Shown in pieces: positions 20,888-29,810 of a stretch of 45,012 nt of DNA. Made by a program: the position numbers and the translations under genes. This DNA is from Victivallales bacterium. GTDB lineage: Bacteria; Verrucomicrobiota; Lentisphaeria; Victivallales; GWF2-38-69. The stretch's first letter is position 1. Every line of letters begins with the position of its first letter. The notes beneath the pieces were generated by a model. The model saw only the letters and a program-made list of their open reading frames with translations. It was not told the DNA's origin and made no database searches. The stretch spans positions 1 through 45,012 of the forward strand of contig JAIPJT010000019.1 in assembly GCA_021733985.1 (NCBI GenBank), written 5' to 3'.

Positions 20888-21871
20888 ATGGGTATAAAGA
20901 TAATTGGAACAGGTTCATATACTCCTGAAAAGGTCCTAACTAACAGTGAGCTGGAGAAAATGGTTGAAACTAATGATGAATGGATAACAAGTAGGACCGG
21001 GATTAAAGAGAGGCGAATCGCAGAAGATGACGAAGCCACTGTTGGTATGGGGACAAAAGCAGCAAAGAAGGCACTTGATATGGCAGAAACTTCTCCCGAA
21101 GATATAGATTTGATAATTTATGCCACAGTTACTCCTGACCAGCCGCTACCGAGCAATGCATGTCTTATTCAGAAAAATCTAAATGCAAAAAATGCTGCAT
21201 GTTTTGATTTTCAGGCAGCATGCTCAGGATTTATCTACGGCCTTGAAATAGCGTCTTCAATGATGAAATTCAATACAAGATATAAAAATGTACTGCTTTT
21301 AGGCGGCGAAAAGCTTTCTGCGATAACGGACTGGACCGACAGAGGTACATGTATCCTTTTTGGAGATGCTGCCGGAGCAGTAGTACTTACAAAAACCATA
21401 GAAAATAAAGACACTCTTATATCGAGTACCATGTATGCTGACGGAACTCATTTTGACCTGCTTGAAATTCAGGGGGGCGGATCGCTGCATCCTATAACTG
21501 AAGACAATATTAATGACCATACACATTGTATTAAAATGGCAGGTAACAAAGTTTTTAAGCTCGCAGTAAATGCAATGGTTAAATCGTCAAAAGAAGCTAT
21601 GGAAATTGCACATGTTACTCCTGCTGAGATAAAATGGCTGATCCCGCATCAGGCTAATATGAGAATCATGACTGCAGTGGCCGAACGCCTCGGGTTTGCA
21701 GTAGAAAAAGTCCCGGTGAACCTTGACAAACACGGCAACACTTCTGCGGCATCAATAATACTTTCTCTTGATGAATACGTCCGTGACGGAAAAATATCCA
21801 AAGGAGACAAAGTACTATTAACAGCATTCGGAGGTGGTATGACCTGGGGTGCATGCGTCCTTGAATGGTAA
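20888..21871 (+). CDS. fabH: 3-oxoacyl-ACP synthase III (FabH)
   Basis: Starts fatty-acid chains by condensing acetyl-CoA (or another short acyl-CoA) with malonyl-ACP. The 327-residue protein has the catalytic Cys112 in DFQAACSGFIYGLE, the His of WLIPHQANMRI and the Asn of HGNTSAASI. GAGG precedes the ATG. Unlike many genomes, it is not beside fabD/plsX but is a single gene, divergent from the XRE-PAS regulator and closed by a strong terminator, so its expression is separated from the fab operon. Confidence 0.96.
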   Translation: MGIKIIGTGSYTPEKVLTNSELEKMVETNDEWITSRTGIKERRIAEDDEATVGMGTKAAKKALDMAETSPEDIDLIIYATVTPDQPLPSNACLIQKNLNAKNAACFDFQAACSGFIYGLEIASSMMKFNTRYKNVLLLGGEKLSAITDWTDRGTCILFGDAAGAVVLTKTIENKDTLISSTMYADGTHFDLLEIQGGGSLHPITEDNINDHTHCIKMAGNKVFKLAVNAMVKSSKEAMEIAHVTPAEIKWLIPHQANMRIMTAVAERLGFAVEKVPVNLDKHGNTSAASIILSLDEYVRDGKISKGDKVLLTAFGGGMTWGACVLEW

Positions 21872-21887
21872 AAGAAAGCATTTAAAG

Positions 21888-21914
21888 AGCAGCAAATTTG
21901 CTGCTTTTATTTTT
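21888..21914 (+). terminator. intrinsic terminator of fabH
   Basis: AGCAGCAAA (21888-21896) and TTTGCTGCT (21897-21905) form a perfect inverted repeat, whose real loop would be the central AAATTT, followed by TTTATTTTT. It lies 17 nt after the fabH stop. Confidence 0.9.
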
Positions 21915-22084
21915 CGACCATATCATTCGATACGGATAAATAAACTAAACCGTTTTGGGTATAAATATTATTTTCAAATGTAATCCAGTTAAAAATCTAT
22001 AAAAATAAATTACTTAAAATCTTTGTAAAGTTCAAAAGCGTAATGTGGGATAAAAGATTGAGCAGTTCCTCTATTGTAATATTT

Positions 22085-22585
22085 TTACTTTCGGCTGTCA
22101 TATGCCCAGTGCAGAAGAACCTGCCTCTGCTTACGTCGGCATGACAAATCGCCCTGTACACAATTTTTTTTGATCTGTGCAGCATGCCGCTTTATCCCTC
22201 GCCAACGCTTTATCTGCCTGGCATCATCCGGACATCTTCGTCCCATGTAATATCTACAGTACCACTGAAACCAACCCCTGGGATCCTCCCAGTATATCCA
22301 ACCTTTTTCCCTCCAGTACGACAATGGTTTAGATGCATTAATTCTAAAAAAATTCAGTTCAGGGTCATGTCTTTCATGACATAACTTTGCGTTTTCAAAC
22401 CAGGATTTGGGGAATTCGCTCCTGCAATCTGTCATATATTTGCCGCCAAATACTCCGAGTTCCAACATCTGGGCAGGAGTCAGTTCGGGAGAAAACTCCG
22501 GAAAAAAGTTTTCCCCTACAGGTTCAGTCAAGTTGTATGTGTAGCCATTTTGCATCAAATCGTTAACTATTACAGTATCAGCCAT
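22085..22585 (-). CDS. conserved protein of unknown function
   Basis: A 166-residue soluble protein that I cannot assign. It is rich in Trp, Tyr, Arg and Cys and looks like a conserved family rather than a random frame: FGGKYMTDCRSEFPKSWF near residue 47-63, then KGWIYWEDPRGWFQWYCRYY and MGRRCPDDARQIKRWRGIKRH, ending with QRQVLLHWAYDSRK. It has six Cys but no CxxC pairs, no signal peptide and no membrane segment. The ribosome binding site GGGAGGT is strong. It follows the aldehyde:ferredoxin oxidoreductase gene by 90 nt on the same strand, with a hairpin between, so a shared operon is possible but not certain. Confidence 0.75.
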   Translation of the reverse strand: MADTVIVNDLMQNGYTYNLTEPVGENFFPEFSPELTPAQMLELGVFGGKYMTDCRSEFPKSWFENAKLCHERHDPELNFFRINASKPLSYWREKGWIYWEDPRGWFQWYCRYYMGRRCPDDARQIKRWRGIKRHAAQIKKNCVQGDLSCRRKQRQVLLHWAYDSRK

Positions 22586-22648
22586 ATGAAACCTCCCTAA
22601 TATGTAAACACAGAAGTATATATACTACTCTGACAAGATTAACTTAAT

Positions 22649-22670
22649 AAGCATTTACAGTCAAATGCTT
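22649..22670. repeat. hairpin between the AOR gene and the unknown gene
   Basis: AAGCATTT (22649-22656) and AAATGCTT (22663-22670) form a perfect 8-bp stem with a 6-nt loop. It lies just after the AOR stop on the minus strand. The T-run lies on the plus-strand side (TGTTTTTATTT), so for the minus-strand operon it is more likely an mRNA structure than an efficient terminator. A 12-bp palindrome AGTATATATACT follows at 22615-22626. Confidence 0.45.
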
Positions 22671-22675
22671 TGTTT

Positions 22676-24499
22676 TTATTTCAAACCGAGTTTTTGTAAG
22701 GTTGTTTCTGTAGGATTACCATTTTTATCCCAGCCTCTCAGTACATAATATTCCTCTAAAAGCCCAATAAAATCGTAATCCGACTTTAAAAACCTCACCG
22801 GTAGTATATCATCTTTTTTAGTCAAGCCTTCTCTTCTATTGAAAAGTGTCTTCAAATTAAAAATTCTTTCGCCGGTTTTTAAAAATTCTTCTACAGTAAG
22901 ATCCCAACCGGTTATACAGTTAAGCCATTCAACTATTTTAGTTATTGTTACATTGTAAGAAAAAGCAAACTTACATATTTTTACCGAATCAAACAAACTC
23001 ATTAAGTTCTGCATTTTTACTGTTAACTCAGCTTTCCTCCCGGTAGATATCATATCATCCAGAGGTTCTTTAAAACCAAGTTCAGGCGCACAGCCCCAGG
23101 TTGTTTCTAAACCGTGAGAAAATGCCTGAAGATGGCAGGCTCCTCTCGGGCTTGTAGCAAAACCTAAGGCAACAGAAACAAATGCTCTCGGGTCATGAGC
23201 CGGAAATTCCAGGCCTTTAACATGGATATCAAGTTCTCTGTTACCGCCGGCAAGTTCCCTGTTTGCTGCCCTGACACCTTTGCTTAATACATTTCCGATA
23301 CCTTCTCTTTTCCCGATTAAATCAGTAAGAGCTACAAGGGTATCCCCGTTTCCCCAGGTAAGCTCCAATCCTCCGGTATCTTCTTTTGTTATGTAACCTT
23401 TTTCATAAGCTTCAAACGCGAAAGAAATAACCTGCCCAACAGAAATAGTGTCCATTCCGTATCTGTTACATAAATCATTAGCTTTAGTTACAGCTTCAAT
23501 ATCATCAACTAAAGTAGAAGTCCCCATTGTTCCGAGAGTTTCATATTCAGGGCCACCAGCAGGTATATCGGTCTTATATTTTCCTTTTTCCACCTGTACT
23601 ACTCTACCGCAGCCGAAAGGGCATTTACTACAGTGATAATTGCTTTTAAGCACCGTTTCAGCTATATTCTGTCCAGTTAGGTGATGAACTTTTTCGTCAT
23701 CCCATTTTCTGTCCTGCCAGTTTCTAACGGGCATATCACCTATATCGTGGCAGACATCTAAAGTACCGGAAGTCCCGTAAGCTTTAAACTCGGCAGCAAC
23801 AGAACTCAACTTCTTCATTGATTCCTTGACAGAGATTTTGAGAGCTTTTTCATCATATAAATTTACAGATTTTTTACCCTGGCAGCATACAACAATTTTT
23901 AAATTCTTGGCTCCCATTACAGCCCCCATACCGCATCGACCGGCTACGCGAGCATCCTTACCATCTGAAACAATGGCAGCAAGAGGAGAAAGAAGCTCCC
24001 CTGCGCCACCAATACCCATTGTGCTTATTTTATTTTCCGTATTTTCTCTTAAAATTTCATCTGCCTTGTAACTATCTTCTCCCCAGATATTTTCAGCATT
24101 CCTTATTTCAACATTATCTCCGTCAATGTTGATATAGGATCTGCTTTCAGCCCTTCCTTTTACAATAAGGCCGTCATAACCGGATTTTTTTAGAAAATCG
24201 CCGAACTTTCCTCCTACGTCAGCTTCACACCAACCACTTGTAAGAGGAGATTTTGAAACAACACTTGTTCTTCCTGAACACGGAACAACAGTGCCGGCAA
24301 ACGGCCCGACCAAAAACATCAGAATATTATCAACATCCAGAGCATCAGCCCCCCGGGGCATTTCTTTGTTTAGAATGTAAGCCCCTATGCCGGTGCCGCC
24401 AATATATCTTTTGTATACGTCTTCGCTGAATTCTCTCTTTTCTATCTTGTTTGAAGTTAAATCAACTTCAAGCAATACTCCGGTGTAACCGTACAACAT
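22676..24499 (-). CDS. tungsten/molybdenum aldehyde:ferredoxin oxidoreductase
   Basis: A 607-residue AOR-family enzyme that oxidises an aldehyde to a carboxylate (or the reverse) with ferredoxin, using a bis-pterin W/Mo cofactor and one [4Fe-4S] cluster. The N-terminus (GYTGVLLEVDLTSNKIE) is classical. The cluster ligands are Cys290, Cys293 and Cys297 (HCSKCPFGCGR) plus Cys509 (VKICKF), spaced as in Pyrococcus AOR. Pterin-contact strings such as GRCGMGAVMGAKNL and AHDPRAF are present. AGAGGG precedes the ATG, and the gene follows the Fe-type alcohol dehydrogenase by 14 nt. Together they could take an alcohol or aldehyde to the acid. The true aldehyde is unknown. Confidence 0.93.
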   Translation of the reverse strand: MLYGYTGVLLEVDLTSNKIEKREFSEDVYKRYIGGTGIGAYILNKEMPRGADALDVDNILMFLVGPFAGTVVPCSGRTSVVSKSPLTSGWCEADVGGKFGDFLKKSGYDGLIVKGRAESRSYINIDGDNVEIRNAENIWGEDSYKADEILRENTENKISTMGIGGAGELLSPLAAIVSDGKDARVAGRCGMGAVMGAKNLKIVVCCQGKKSVNLYDEKALKISVKESMKKLSSVAAEFKAYGTSGTLDVCHDIGDMPVRNWQDRKWDDEKVHHLTGQNIAETVLKSNYHCSKCPFGCGRVVQVEKGKYKTDIPAGGPEYETLGTMGTSTLVDDIEAVTKANDLCNRYGMDTISVGQVISFAFEAYEKGYITKEDTGGLELTWGNGDTLVALTDLIGKREGIGNVLSKGVRAANRELAGGNRELDIHVKGLEFPAHDPRAFVSVALGFATSPRGACHLQAFSHGLETTWGCAPELGFKEPLDDMISTGRKAELTVKMQNLMSLFDSVKICKFAFSYNVTITKIVEWLNCITGWDLTVEEFLKTGERIFNLKTLFNRREGLTKKDDILPVRFLKSDYDFIGLLEEYYVLRGWDKNGNPTETTLQKLGLK

Positions 24500-24513
24500 T
24501 CGAGCCCTCTTTA

Positions 24514-25578
24514 TTATTTTATTTTAAATGTTTTCCTTAATAAATTTTCTACTCCCTCTTCGTCCACTTTTTCAGGGTTCGTTTTAGCATTGACGTTTAC
24601 TGCGGAAACAGGAACAACTTTAGAAACTATCTCCTCTGTCAGTACAATTTCCCTTATACTGTATAATTCCTGTATTTTATTTAATATCATACCGGCTTTT
24701 TCTGCCATAGGAAACAGCTCTATGTACTTATCAAATGCTATAGCCTCTTTATTATAATCCACAGTATTCACAAGTAAATTAGCACATACCTCCCCATGGC
24801 TCAGTCCGTAACAGAAACCGGGGAGAATATTTGCTAAAGCATGAAGTATACCGTTACTTGCATTAGCCATTGCCATGCCTGTCAGCATTGAACCTTCGAG
24901 TATAAAGCTTCTCGCTTCCATATCATTACCGTCCTTAACTGCATTTTCAAGGTAACCAATAATTCTTCTGCATCCTTTATAGGCAAGAATATCTGAAATT
25001 GTAGTAGCTGAAGTTGACATAAGCGATTCGATACCGTGTGATAGAGCATCCATCCCTGTAAATAATGTAATAAGCGGCGGAACTGTGACAGTAGTGCGTG
25101 GATCAAGCAGAGAAATGTTCGGTGCTTTACATTGAATGCTCATTTTTATATGAGTTTCATCATCTGTAATAACCGCCCACTCATTCAGTTCACTGCCGGT
25201 CCCCGCGGTAGTAGGTATAGTAATAAAAACCTCACATCCAATTCCCTGTGCTATCAGCTTTGAAGCATCCAAAGTTGACCCGCCTCCCACAGCAATACAA
25301 ATTTCGGAACTGCAGTCTTTCAAAGACTGAATTCCTTTATCACATTCTGATTTCATAGGGTTAGGACTTATCCCTGTATATTTGCCTGAAACTACAAGAC
25401 CTCCCTCATTTAAGTTTTTTTCGATTCTTAAAAGCAACGGTTCAATCCATTTGCCGGGATCTGAAATTAAAGCAATTTTTTTTTTGAGTGTTTCATGCCT
25501 GATAAGGGCCGCAAGCTTATCAAGTGATTTAGGGCCGAATACTATTTTCGGTTTAACCAAATGCTCATAATTCCACAT
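24514..25578 (-). CDS. iron-type (group III) alcohol dehydrogenase
   Basis: A 354-residue NAD(P)-dependent dehydrogenase of the Fe-containing family. Seen: the nucleotide-binding AVGGGSTLDASKLIA, IPTTAGTGSELNEWAVI, and the metal-site strings GMDALSHGIESLMS and YGLSHGEVCANLL. The start at 25578 has AAAGGTGA upstream. It lies 12 nt after the BCCT transporter gene and 14 nt before the AOR gene, so the three are almost certainly cotranscribed. In this setting it probably interconverts the alcohol and aldehyde of a small imported compound. Enzymes of this family also include sulfoacetaldehyde and phosphonoacetaldehyde reductases, so the substrate is open. Confidence 0.9.
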   Translation of the reverse strand: MWNYEHLVKPKIVFGPKSLDKLAALIRHETLKKKIALISDPGKWIEPLLLRIEKNLNEGGLVVSGKYTGISPNPMKSECDKGIQSLKDCSSEICIAVGGGSTLDASKLIAQGIGCEVFITIPTTAGTGSELNEWAVITDDETHIKMSIQCKAPNISLLDPRTTVTVPPLITLFTGMDALSHGIESLMSTSATTISDILAYKGCRRIIGYLENAVKDGNDMEARSFILEGSMLTGMAMANASNGILHALANILPGFCYGLSHGEVCANLLVNTVDYNKEAIAFDKYIELFPMAEKAGMILNKIQELYSIREIVLTEEIVSKVVPVSAVNVNAKTNPEKVDEEGVENLLRKTFKIK

Positions 25579-25590
25579 TAATTTTCACCT

Positions 25591-27159
25591 TTATAAATCC
25601 TTGTCTTCTTTTGCTTTTACCGCTTTGGTCAAGATCATGCAGACGCTAACCGCCGCAGCTATTTCTATAAATAAAATTGGAAGGCCGGAAATTACTCCAA
25701 TATTTTTAAGCGCTTCAACTCCGCCGCTCACTATACCGAGCAAAGCTAATCCACCCATAATTATTCCCCAGCCGAGTTTAACATTTGCGGGGGGCTCGGG
25801 GTCTTCGACTGTATGGCCTGAAGTGCTTATTGTTGCCACCGTCGTAGTCATTGAGTCAGCACATGTAATAAAGGAAACAGTACATACGATCGCCGCTATG
25901 ATTTGTGTTAACAATGCAAAAGGATGATATTCGAGGAGAACATACAGCGCCATTGCCGCTCCCTTCTCGGCTATCAGCTTATGCATATCAACACCGTTAA
26001 ACTGAAGGAAAAGGCTGTCACCACCAAAAATTGCAAACCAAATTCCTATAAACAATGAAGGGAATATTAAATTATAAATTATAAAATCTCTGACAGTTCT
26101 TCCATAAACAAGCCTTGCCAGAAACATACCAACCATCGGTGCAAACGAAAGCCAGACACCCCAGTAGAAAAGTGTCCAGTTTGTCACCCAGGAATCATCA
26201 TTAACAGCGCCGAGGCGGAAAGACATAGGGATAAAGTTATTCAGAAAACTCCCGAAAGCCTGAGTTCCGGTTTTCATTATAAATGCAGCCGGCCCTGTAA
26301 CAAAAGCAAAAATCATAAGAATAATAAACAGTTTCATATTATTGTCACTCAAAAAAGCTATACCTCTTTTAATACCTGTATAACTTGAAGTGGTATAGGC
26401 AAGTATCAGGAAGAGCGTCACAAATGCCCATAATATATGACTGTGACCAAGTGAGGTATACCCTGTAATATATCCTATTCCTCCGCTTAACTGAAGAACC
26501 CCCAGGCCTAACGAATGCGCAACGGCTCCGCATATCGAAAAAAGGGTTATAGCATCGATTATCCTACCCCATTTTCTTACTCTTTTTTCACCTATAACAG
26601 GATAAAGACCCGAGGCCACACAAAATGGTAATTTTTTATTATAATAAGCGTAAGCTATAGTTATTCCGAATAAAACATACATAGAATACGGTGTCAAAGT
26701 CCAATGAAAAAATACAGTCCTGAGAGCAAACATAGCAGATGCAGCAGTATTCGGTTTTATACTTAAAATTTGCGGAAAGTTAGTCAAATGGGCCATCGGC
26801 TCAACTACAGCCCAGTAAGTAATGCCTATCCCCATTCCTGTACATAAAGAAATAGCAAACCACTGCCATTTACTGAATTCTGGTTCTGCATCTTTTCCGC
26901 CGAATTTAATATTACCGGCAGGGCTGAGCATGATTCCGAGACATATAACAGTAAAGGCAAACCCGCCAAACATATAGAGCCAGCCCCAGCAGTTGAATAC
27001 CCACTGCATTGTATTTTTTAACACTGCATCAACGCTGTGTCTTTCAATAATACCCAGAATTAGAAGCAGCATTAAGATAATAAACGGCGGCCAAAATACC
27101 ATTTTCCTAATCGGCTTGAAGTTGACTGACGTTGCTTTGTATCTGCTTAAAAACCCCAT
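25591..27159 (-). CDS. BCCT-family transporter (betaine/carnitine/choline type)
   Basis: A 522-residue, twelve-helix secondary transporter of the BCCT family, which moves quaternary ammonium compounds (and, in some members, taurine-like zwitterions). GMGIGITYWAVVEPMAHL in helix 3 and the signature NWTLFYWGVWLSFAPMVGM are clear. GMGIGITYW deviates from the GMGIG-F/Y pattern of sodium-coupled BetP and the signature is closer to CaiT. I choose the ATG at 27159 because GAGGG lies 6 nt upstream; the GTG at 27171 is part of that ribosome binding region. It heads the ADH-AOR cluster, implying uptake of the substrate these enzymes act on. Confidence 0.92.
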   Translation of the reverse strand: MGFLSRYKATSVNFKPIRKMVFWPPFIILMLLLILGIIERHSVDAVLKNTMQWVFNCWGWLYMFGGFAFTVICLGIMLSPAGNIKFGGKDAEPEFSKWQWFAISLCTGMGIGITYWAVVEPMAHLTNFPQILSIKPNTAASAMFALRTVFFHWTLTPYSMYVLFGITIAYAYYNKKLPFCVASGLYPVIGEKRVRKWGRIIDAITLFSICGAVAHSLGLGVLQLSGGIGYITGYTSLGHSHILWAFVTLFLILAYTTSSYTGIKRGIAFLSDNNMKLFIILMIFAFVTGPAAFIMKTGTQAFGSFLNNFIPMSFRLGAVNDDSWVTNWTLFYWGVWLSFAPMVGMFLARLVYGRTVRDFIIYNLIFPSLFIGIWFAIFGGDSLFLQFNGVDMHKLIAEKGAAMALYVLLEYHPFALLTQIIAAIVCTVSFITCADSMTTTVATISTSGHTVEDPEPPANVKLGWGIIMGGLALLGIVSGGVEALKNIGVISGLPILFIEIAAAVSVCMILTKAVKAKEDKDL

Positions 27160-27213
27160 ATTTTCCCTCACATTTTATTTTTTATAATTCTCATACTCCC
27201 CATGATAGTTCTT

Positions 27214-27235
27214 ACCTGAATCCGTGAGATCAGGT
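27214..27235. promoter_or_regulatory. dyad upstream of the BCCT gene
   Basis: ACCTGA (27214-27219) and TCAGGT (27230-27235) form a perfect inverted repeat with a 10-nt centre, 55 nt before the BCCT start. It could be an operator for the transporter-dehydrogenase cluster. The remainder of the 250-nt gap is AT-rich; a further 7-1-7 palindrome (ATTATAG-T-CTATAAT, 27390-27404) lies just after the ParA gene. Confidence 0.35.
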
Positions 27236-27427
27236 GTTATACAGAAAAGTTTCACACTCTAAGGTCATTCTGATAAGTTTTATAAAATAAACCTATCCCA
27301 AAAAGAAAAACTTTACTAATTCACGCAAACTCACCGACCGTAAATTCTTTTCGTGCAACATCGAATTAAAAAAATGAAATTAATAGCAAATTATAGTCTA
27401 TAATCTATTAAAAGCTATAAATAAATA

Positions 27428-28168
27428 CTAAAAAATTATTTTCCTCACTTCGCCCCATAATTCAACAAAAGCCTTCGTGCCCGGGGAAGAAGGATTGTAG
27501 CTGCAAACAGGGTTTCTATAGATCCCCATTTTTTCAATATCAGTATTATATGGAATAAATGTATGCAGCAGATTTGTTATTTCACCCTCATCCATGATCT
27601 GTTTATGAAGTTTTTTTCTTCGTTCAACCATTGAAAAAAAAGGTAGAATCTTTTTTGTGTCAAGCCCGAATTCTTCAAAAAAAACTATTAATTTTTTATA
27701 TGAAAGCAAAGATAAAGTTGTAGGAATAAGAGGAACTAATATATAATCGGCCGCTCTGAAAATATTTTCAGAAAGAAGAGTAACATTAGGCGGGCAGTCA
27801 AAGAGTATAAGGTCGTACTGTTTTCTCAAAGGTTGAGTAACTTTTTTAAGCCTGTTTTCAGATTTTTTCATATTACCAAGCTCAATATCAAAATTTCTAA
27901 AGCTCATACTTGCCGGTAATAAATCGAATCCCTCAAAGTCAGTACCTTTGATATTACGGTCGATCAGATTACTCTTTTTTTTAAAAATCTTTTTCGAATT
28001 TATTTGTTTTGCAGGCTTGATGCGAAGGTAATATGAAGTAGCTCCCTGAGGGTCTAAATCCATTAGCAAAGTCTGAATATTTTCGCAGGATGCAAGATAT
28101 GATAAATTAACAGATGCAGCAGTCTTTCCTACACCGCCTTTTAAATTATATACAGCCAGACTTTTCAT
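27428..28168 (-). CDS. orphan ParA/MinD-type ATPase
   Basis: A ParA-family ATPase of 246 residues when started at the ATG at 28168, which has AAGGA 6 nt upstream; the longer frame from 28237 adds 23 residues with no family similarity. The deviant Walker A NLKGGVGKTAASVNLSYL is complete, including the signature lysine, followed by LLMDLDPQGATSYYL and LILFDCPPNVTLLSEN. There is no ParB, centromere-like repeat or origin gene nearby, so chromosome or plasmid segregation is unlikely. It comes 102 nt after a CYTH-like/CHAD gene on the same strand, suggesting a cargo-positioning role like those of McdA and other orphan ParA proteins. Confidence 0.88.
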   Translation of the reverse strand: MKSLAVYNLKGGVGKTAASVNLSYLASCENIQTLLMDLDPQGATSYYLRIKPAKQINSKKIFKKKSNLIDRNIKGTDFEGFDLLPASMSFRNFDIELGNMKKSENRLKKVTQPLRKQYDLILFDCPPNVTLLSENIFRAADYILVPLIPTTLSLLSYKKLIVFFEEFGLDTKKILPFFSMVERRKKLHKQIMDEGEITNLLHTFIPYNTDIEKMGIYRNPVCSYNPSSPGTKAFVELWGEVRKIIF

Positions 28169-28270
28169 TTTAATTCCTTGTAATTTTATAGGTGTTGCAA
28201 CAAAAGTGTTATCTCTGCTGAAGATGAATGAGACCACGGAGAAAATACTTTTCAGTTGAACTTCTAATTA

Positions 28271-29806
28271 TTAATGTTTAAACAGTTGTTCATAAAGCAT
28301 TTTATTGTTATTGCTTATAAATTCATTAAACCTTTCATAAAACTCGATTCTGCAGTCATTTTTTTTATTATATGCCGAAGTTATCAGTCCGCCGATAGCA
28401 GCAGAAATTCTTGTATTGTCGCTGTTCTGTCCTGGAATTGAATAAAGGTATTCATTTAAGTGCTCCTGTTGCATGCACATATCATTAAAATTTCCTAATG
28501 TATCCTGCATTTTTTTCAGCTGCTTTATTGCGGATGAGATTTCATTTTCGGGAAACAGTGAAGAAAATAATTCAAGTAAATACCTTAGTTTTTTACAGTT
28601 TATCCTGATTTGATGAAATTCTTCATCATTAGACGTATTGCTTATATTACAGCCTCTTTTAATTATTTTCTGATATCTTTTATAAATATATTTTTTTGCA
28701 ACATTGATTATCCGCGAATCAGCCTCGTCACCTTTCAGGACTGTTTTATTTGAATAAAGAAAAGAAGACCATGAATCCATTCTTTTCTGATAATCCTCAG
28801 AAAGCAGCATATCAGTGACTAATTTTTTTTCCTTTTTTCGTTTTTTCTTTACATCTTCAAAAAAAACTATCAATTCTTCATGCAGGTTGGGAGGAAGCAT
28901 TTTCTGATATTCTTTTTCACTTAAGAGATAAACGTCCATATCACGAAGGTTATTTGTAGCCGCAGCAATCTTTTTTAAATTATCTGTATGCCCTTTGAGC
29001 TGTTCAGTATTAAAAACTTTTTTAAGTTGTCCTGCAACAGAACGGGTTTTCCGAATAGCAACCCTGTAGTCATGCAAAAATTCGGTATCAAAATCTCCTA
29101 TGATACCATTTTCATTAGCTTTTATAACTGATAATAATCCTTTCAGGATCAAAATAACAGTTTCAAAAGCATTCATTTGAGGCTGTAGATTAAAAACAGG
29201 CTTGCTGGTATAATTTAAGCTTACATATCTGCTTGATGAAAAAAAAACTTTCAGAAGTTCATTATTCTTAATTCTTCTCCCGGGTAAATTTTTCAGTAAA
29301 ATATTCTCAGCTGTCTTTCCCGCTTCTCCATATCCTCTTAGAGGAAGCAACTCTATAAGACGGTATAACTTGCTATTTACCTCATTAGGATCAGAAATCG
29401 AAAATTCTTTGAGTTTCCCTCTGACAACAATCTTCCTGTCATCATTTAAAAAAAGTAAAGGTGTTTCATTAAAGTAAATTTCAACCGCCGGTAATAAAGA
29501 GCGAATACCGACAAGAGGCTTAAGAACTTCACTAATACTTTCAGGGAGAGTATTCAGCATCGTAGGTAAAGTTTTCTGCTTAAAAGAGATAGGACTTCTA
29601 TTATCACTGAATTCAAGTTTATATACTCCTCCGGATTTATAGAACCTTATCCCGTTTTTTATTAGTTTGCAGTCAAAAGTATCAAAATATTTCAGCCTCC
29701 CGGAAAATGTTTTTTCCCTCTCTATATATGGAAATTCATTCAAAAACAAAGAAGGTATTACGTCGGGTACTGAATCTAAAGTTATTAAGAATACAAATTT
29801 TTCCAT
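28271..29806 (-). CDS. CHAD-domain protein with degenerate CYTH-like N-terminus
   Basis: A 511-residue cytoplasmic protein. The C-terminal half (about 220-500) is a CHAD domain, a helical bundle with conserved His/Lys/Arg that binds polyphosphate: FLHDYRVAIRKTRSVAGQLK in the first repeat and FHQIRINCKKLRYLLELF plus QLKKMQDTLGNFNDM in the second. The N-terminal ~200 residues resemble a CYTH domain (KYFDTFDCKLIKNGIRF) but the start reads FVFLITLD, so the catalytic ExExK is missing and triphosphatase activity is unlikely. CHAD proteins are known to associate with polyphosphate granules. The gene precedes a ParA gene, and a perfect palindrome (29847-29867) lies upstream. No Shine-Dalgarno is evident at the ATG. 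Confidence 0.88.
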   Translation of the reverse strand: MEKFVFLITLDSVPDVIPSLFLNEFPYIEREKTFSGRLKYFDTFDCKLIKNGIRFYKSGGVYKLEFSDNRSPISFKQKTLPTMLNTLPESISEVLKPLVGIRSLLPAVEIYFNETPLLFLNDDRKIVVRGKLKEFSISDPNEVNSKLYRLIELLPLRGYGEAGKTAENILLKNLPGRRIKNNELLKVFFSSSRYVSLNYTSKPVFNLQPQMNAFETVILILKGLLSVIKANENGIIGDFDTEFLHDYRVAIRKTRSVAGQLKKVFNTEQLKGHTDNLKKIAAATNNLRDMDVYLLSEKEYQKMLPPNLHEELIVFFEDVKKKRKKEKKLVTDMLLSEDYQKRMDSWSSFLYSNKTVLKGDEADSRIINVAKKYIYKRYQKIIKRGCNISNTSNDEEFHQIRINCKKLRYLLELFSSLFPENEISSAIKQLKKMQDTLGNFNDMCMQQEHLNEYLYSIPGQNSDNTRISAAIGGLITSAYNKKNDCRIEFYERFNEFISNNNKMLYEQLFKH

Positions 29807-29810
29807 CGTT

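Noticed and set aside
21997-22185. Frameshifted C-terminal extension of the unknown 166-residue protein
   Set aside because: The protein ends with a motif-like QRQVLLHWAYD block at its own stop, and the downstream frame shows no related pattern.
28169-28237. Upstream extension of the ParA protein to a start at 28237
   Set aside because: The extra 23 residues have no ParA similarity, while the ATG at 28168 has a well-placed AAGGA and directly precedes the Walker A strand.
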